From contig NZ_JAVIFU010000052.1 in NCBI RefSeq assembly GCF_031157315.1, positions 1 through 46,267 on the forward strand: DNA of 46,267 nt, given 5' to 3'. Numbering within the stretch: position 1 is the stretch's first letter; each line of letters starts with the position of its first letter. The notes beneath the pieces were generated by a model that saw only the letters and a list, made by a program, of their open reading frames with translations, did no database searches and was not told the origin of the DNA. Source of the DNA: Paenibacillus sp. LHD-38. Its GTDB lineage: Bacteria > Bacillota > Bacilli > Paenibacillales > Paenibacillaceae. Shown here in pieces: positions 43,280 through 46,267 of this stretch. A program made the position numbers and the translations under genes.

Positions 43280-43960
43280 ATGATGGAACAAATCAGCGGC
43301 GGGTTAGTCGTTTCATGCCAAGCACTGGATCATGAGCCTCTGCATAGCCCGTTTATTATGTCAAAGCTGGCATTGGCGGCCAAGCAAGGCGGCGCGGCAG
43401 GGATAAGGGCGAACTCGAAGGCGGATATTATCGCGATTAAAGAGGAGGTTTCGCTGCCTGTAATCGGGATCGTCAAACGGGACTATGCGGGCAGTGCAGT
43501 TTTTATTACCGCAACGAAGAAGGAGATCGATGAACTGCTCGAAAGCGGCTGCGAAATGATTGCTATGGACAGCACGGTACGCGAACGTCCTGACGGCGTG
43601 ACACTAGCTGATCTGGTAGCCTATTGCAGGAAGAAAAATCCGGCTATTCTGCTGATGGCGGATATTTCAACGGTGGAAGAAGCGGAAATCGCGCAGCAAA
43701 TGGGCTTTGATTGCGTATCTACGACGCTTCATGGTTATACGTCTTATACGTCGTCTACCAAGTTGTATGACAATGACTTTGCCTTTTTGAAGTCCGTGCT
43801 GCAAAAGATCCGCATCCCAGTCATCGCGGAAGGAAACGTGCTGACACCCGAAATGTATAAGCGCTGCTTGGAGCTTGGAGCAGCTTCGGTCGTCGTTGGC
43901 GGGGCGATTACTAGACCAAAAGAAATTACGGCGAGGTTCGTAGCTGCTGCGAAGAGCTAA
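43280..43960 (+). CDS. nanE: N-acetylmannosamine-6-phosphate 2-epimerase
   Basis: Converts ManNAc-6-phosphate to GlcNAc-6-phosphate, feeding amino-sugar catabolism. The 226-residue TIM-barrel protein shows GGLVVSCQALDHEPLHSPFI, GAAGIRANSKADI, the Lys in PVIGIVKRDY, MIAMDSTVRERPDG, and the Glu in IPVIAEGNVLTPEMYKR, all NanE hallmarks. It starts at ATG 43280 behind AGAGGGG; a second ATG follows directly. It is the last gene of the operon. NagA and NagB, needed next, are not in the window. Confidence 0.95.
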   Translation: MMEQISGGLVVSCQALDHEPLHSPFIMSKLALAAKQGGAAGIRANSKADIIAIKEEVSLPVIGIVKRDYAGSAVFITATKKEIDELLESGCEMIAMDSTVRERPDGVTLADLVAYCRKKNPAILLMADISTVEEAEIAQQMGFDCVSTTLHGYTSYTSSTKLYDNDFAFLKSVLQKIRIPVIAEGNVLTPEMYKRCLELGAASVVVGGAITRPKEITARFVAAAKS

Positions 43961-43978
43961 AAAAAAGTTTAACGGAAA

Positions 43979-44009
43979 GAGGACTGGCGAGTAAGCATCG
44001 TCAGTCCTC
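43979..44009 (+). terminator. Hairpin at the end of the nan-like operon
   Basis: GAGGACTGGCGA (43979-43990) pairs with TCGTCAGTCCTC (43998-44009) across GTAAGCA, with one G-T wobble. The T-tract is poor. It could stop transcription from both sides, since a minus-strand gene fragment begins just beyond. Confidence 0.65.
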
Positions 44010-44022
44010 TCATGCTGCTCCG

Positions 44023-44235
44023 CTACTCCTCGCGGATGACAGCAAACTCCTGCAGGAATAAGCGCTCTACAAAATCATCCTGATCCAGCTGCAGAGCAGC
44101 AGCTCCAACAATAATTTGAATGCGGTCGCTGCTGGCGAAAGCTTTCGGCAGGTCATGGTAGAAACGCCATGCCTTATCATATCGTTCCACGCTTATAAGC
44201 AGGTTTAAATATTCTTCAGCAAGCGCATGGTCTGG
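44023..44235 (-). pseudogene. 3' fragment of a DUF5107/TPR-type protein gene
   Basis: The minus strand from 44235 to the TAG at 44023 reads PDHALAEEYLNLLISVERYD, KAWRFYHDLPKAFASSDRIQ and VGAAALQLDQDDFVERLF, about 70 residues with TPR-like helix pattern. It resembles the C-terminal end of DUF5107 proteins found with carbohydrate genes in Paenibacillaceae; this naming is tentative. At 44235/44236 the sequence switches to an SLH domain on the plus strand, so both genes are cut at the same point. Confidence 0.6.
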
Positions 44236-44609
44236 AAAGGACCTTCGAGGATGTGGATGCCGGCAAGTATTATGCGCCCTTTATTGCTTTTGCAAGCGAG
44301 AATGGAATAGTAAAAGGGCTAGGAGCCGGTAAATTCGCTCCGAATCAGGACGTTACACGAGAAGAAATGGCTCAAATGATTGCAAATTTCATGAAGTATG
44401 CAGGCTTTTCGGTAGCTGAAGCAGATACAAGGCACACTTTTAGAGATGACCAAATAATATCAGCCTGGGCGTTGCCTGCTATTCAGCAATTGCACCGTTA
44501 TGGAATCATCAATGGTAAGCCTGACAACCAATTTGATGCCAAGGGAAAAGTGACCAGAGCGGAAGTCGCGAAAGTAATTTCAAACCTGATCGAGCTGAGC
44601 GTTCAATAA
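44236..44609 (+). pseudogene. C-terminal SLH-domain fragment
   Basis: Two S-layer homology modules, which anchor exported proteins to cell-wall polymers. The first is TFEDVDAGKYYAPFIAFASE with GIVKGLGAGKFAPNQDVTRE; the second is HTFRDDQIISAWALPAI with RYGIINGKPDNQFDAKGKV and TRAEVAKVI. The in-frame sequence begins inside the first module next to the DUF5107-like fragment, and the only start codon is an internal GTG at 44253 without a ribosome site. Signal peptide and functional domain are missing. A terminator follows. Confidence 0.82.
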
Positions 44610-44630
44610 CTTAGGTAAAATAAGTATGGA

Positions 44631-44662
44631 AGACCGAGTGCGTCCGCATTCGGCCTTTTTTT
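44631..44662 (+). terminator. Terminator after the SLH fragment
   Basis: GACCGAGTGCG / CGCATTCGGCC stem (about 44632-44655) with one mismatch and a wobble pair, then a seven-T run. From 44663 to 45201 the sequence is AT-rich with no convincing gene. Confidence 0.8.
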
Positions 44663-45201
44663 ATTGGGCAGTGAACAAGCCTTTAAGATTCTATTAAGAA
44701 TAAGGTAATCGATTGCTTGTTACAATCAAATCGACTATAGAAAAAGGAAGGTGCTTGTAACTTGCATAACCCATTTTTGAATCGTTCAGAGAAAATAAAG
44801 TAATAGACTGAAAAATAAAGTTGATACAATAGTAGGTTGGGAAATACTGATGTGAACTGATTGATAACTCGTAATATATTGTAATTAAAGCTAAGGTTTT
44901 ATTGAGCAAATCATCAGAAGATTGTGCTTTTCATTGCTGGGACTTTAGTTTGAAGAGGCTTTTTTTATGAACTATCCTAAAGAGTTAATAGTTAAAATGA
45001 AAGTTGAATTTATTTACGACACCAGTATAGGGCAAAGTGTTGAATGGTAACCACGTTAATAGCAAGTATTATGTTGAGCTTTCCCCTCAGCGGTGGAGGT
45101 ATTTTCATTCGAATATAGAGGATTGGTGTTGGTTATAGTATTATGGATAATAGAACAACTGCCTCAATAGATAGTTATTAATATAGAACAAGGAGTAGTA
45201 C

Positions 45202-45771
45202 ATGGCCTGGAGCAAATTGAAACAAAATCTGGAGAGTTTTCTCTGTCCTGCGTTATATGGAAGGGTCGAATACCGTGCAACGAGCTACCGTTATTTACCC
45301 GATAAAGCAGGGCTTTGTTATATTGCAGTAGATAAAAAAAACGTACTTAATATGAGTGATACAACTAACTTAATCAGATGGTATCAGACGGAGCTGGAAA
45401 TTAAGAATGATTCAGATATCCAAATTCCTATCAACAATGAAGAAATTGAAGCAGTCAGAAAAGATACCAAGGGGATAGTTCCGGAGGATCGTCTAAAAGT
45501 AATTGCAAGAAGTAGAAAAAAATCAGAATATGCAAAGGAGCTTTTGTCGGCACAGTCATCATTAAGTAAATCAAATTTTATCGTTATAGCTAATAAGTTT
45601 TTATCCACTTCTATAGAGGAAAGCATAGAGAGCAATGATATCTTATTGAATATTCTAGCTTTGGTGGACAGACGAGTTGGAAAAAAGCGAATTTTAAATA
45701 TGAACGAGAAGATGAAGTTAAAGCATCCAATTGTGCAGTATTTTTATGAACTACGGCTTAGTACGTTATGA
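45202..45771 (+). CDS. Conserved hypothetical protein (SF0329-like)
   Basis: A 189-residue soluble protein starting MAWSKLKQNLESFLCPALYG, with RVEYRATSYRYLPDKAGLCY, RWYQTELEIKNDSDIQIP, KVIARSRKKSEYAKELLSAQ and DRRVGKKRILNMNEKM. I associate this with a conserved group named after SF0329, without known function. No catalytic motif or membrane segment is seen. ATG 45202 follows AAGGAGTAG. The gene is AT-rich, stands alone and has its own terminator. Confidence 0.78.
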   Translation: MAWSKLKQNLESFLCPALYGRVEYRATSYRYLPDKAGLCYIAVDKKNVLNMSDTTNLIRWYQTELEIKNDSDIQIPINNEEIEAVRKDTKGIVPEDRLKVIARSRKKSEYAKELLSAQSSLSKSNFIVIANKFLSTSIEESIESNDILLNILALVDRRVGKKRILNMNEKMKLKHPIVQYFYELRLSTL

Positions 45772-45849
45772 AAATAAATTACTCATTCACCTTTACCAGG
45801 GGCTGGCCAGATAAGATTAGTAGCTGAGATGTATTGGCGGAAATAGTAA

Positions 45850-45875
45850 AGAGGGGCGAAGAACCCCTCTTTTTG
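45850..45875 (+). terminator. Terminator after the SF0329-like gene
   Basis: AGAGGGG (45850-45856) pairs with CCCCTCT (45864-45870) around a seven-base loop and is followed by TTTT. Clear rho-independent terminator. Confidence 0.88.
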
Positions 45876-45920
45876 CTTTTAGAAATGTCATCGTACAATG
45901 ATGTTATTTAAACAAAAAAA

Positions 45921-46121
45921 TCAGATTAATTCCCTGCTATCTTCGAAACTGTTTCGATTCAAATAAAAATATATTAAATTATCTCTAAGTTCAATCTCCC
46001 TTTTGAATCCTAATTTCCTCAATAAACTAATTGACCTTTCATTCTCTGGTTCAACAGTTGCATCAACAATCGTTAGTCCCAATTTGAAAACAATCAGAAA
46101 AGCAAGTTTCAGTGATTTCAT
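45921..46121 (-). pseudogene. C-terminal fragment of a GNAT acetyltransferase
   Basis: Minus-strand frame ending at TAA 45921 with DATVEPENERSISLLRKLGF followed by KREIELRDNLIYFYLN. This is the last strand-helix-strand part of a RimJ-type GNAT N-acetyltransferase, including the ENERSISLLRKLGF motif. The acetyl-CoA-binding R/Q-x-x-G-x-G/A segment and the rest upstream are missing: the codons beyond about 46100 are unrelated. Probably a relic. The last 146 bases of the window (46122-46267) show nothing recognisable. Confidence 0.7.
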
Positions 46122-46267
46122 GGGCTTGGTACAATTTAAATATGATTTATCAGTAGCGTTGCATTAAACCTAACATAGGTTTCAAGTGATTTATTTTGTG
46201 CTAAATTGTGCTAAAAATGTAAATTTTACGGCGTACATGGCAGAAAAAAATCTCCTAAAATTAGAGG

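Noticed and set aside
44694..44909. 71-codon minus-strand frame
   Set aside because: Low-complexity AT-rich composition, no ribosome site and no homology pattern.

Overview
The window reads as chromosomal DNA of a spore-forming Firmicute of the Paenibacillaceae (Paenibacillus- or Cohnella-like). The grounds are sporulation sigma-K sequences, YesM/YesN-type two-component pairs, CUT1 sugar ABC transporters with lipoprotein binding proteins, SLH domains, strong AGGAGG ribosome sites and moderate G+C. No tRNA, rRNA or CRISPR array was seen. The content is an accessory carbohydrate-utilisation region, much of it decaying: intact glycosidase and sialic-acid genes sit beside truncated, frameshifted and IS-scarred relics.

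Layout. 0-5.5 kb: a sensor kinase (cut by the left edge) and a NarL-type regulator meet tail to tail. Across a mirror-symmetric divergent promoter region from the regulator lies an operon for an 889-residue protein with Ig-like repeats and its helical 239-residue partner; both are of unknown function. 5.6-10.4 kb: a DMT exporter, a GH95 fucosidase remnant, nucleoside diphosphate kinase, a small CxxC protein, a frameshifted gene, a 5'-truncated sigK copy and a 3' piece of a formylglycine-generating enzyme (FGE) gene. 10.4-15.9 kb: an AraC regulator, a stub of a sugar-binding protein, a Cys-type sulfatase, a two-gene chromate transporter and a complete FGE that could activate the sulfatase. 16-23.5 kb: a response-regulator stub fused to an IS110 stub, a methyltransferase flanked by a related intergenic repeat, a frameshifted LysM-GMC oxidoreductase, a ThuA-like protein, and a divergent AraC/PhyH-dioxygenase pair.

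23.9-33.5 kb: an alpha-mannoside operon. A 5'-truncated ABC permease is followed by intact, translationally coupled GH38, GH3 and GH125 genes, then a mannose-6-phosphate isomerase-like gene broken several times (including a 13-G tract) and a frameshifted ROK kinase. 33.6-34.3 kb: a second sigK 3' fragment and an IS3 remnant. 34.5-44 kb: an intact locus that looks like complete sialic-acid uptake and catabolism: YesM/YesN regulators, a YhcH/NanQ-like anomerase, a CUT1 transporter, NanK, NanA and NanE. 44-46.3 kb: abutting fragments of a DUF5107-like gene and an SLH protein, a conserved hypothetical gene, and a GNAT fragment.

Together, fucosidase, sulfatase, alpha-mannosidases and sialic-acid genes suggest a region once or still used to forage on complex, host-type glycans (inference). 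The many 3' gene fragments and single-base frameshifts point to recombination and decay. Some single-base breaks, especially near the poly-G run, could be assembly errors.
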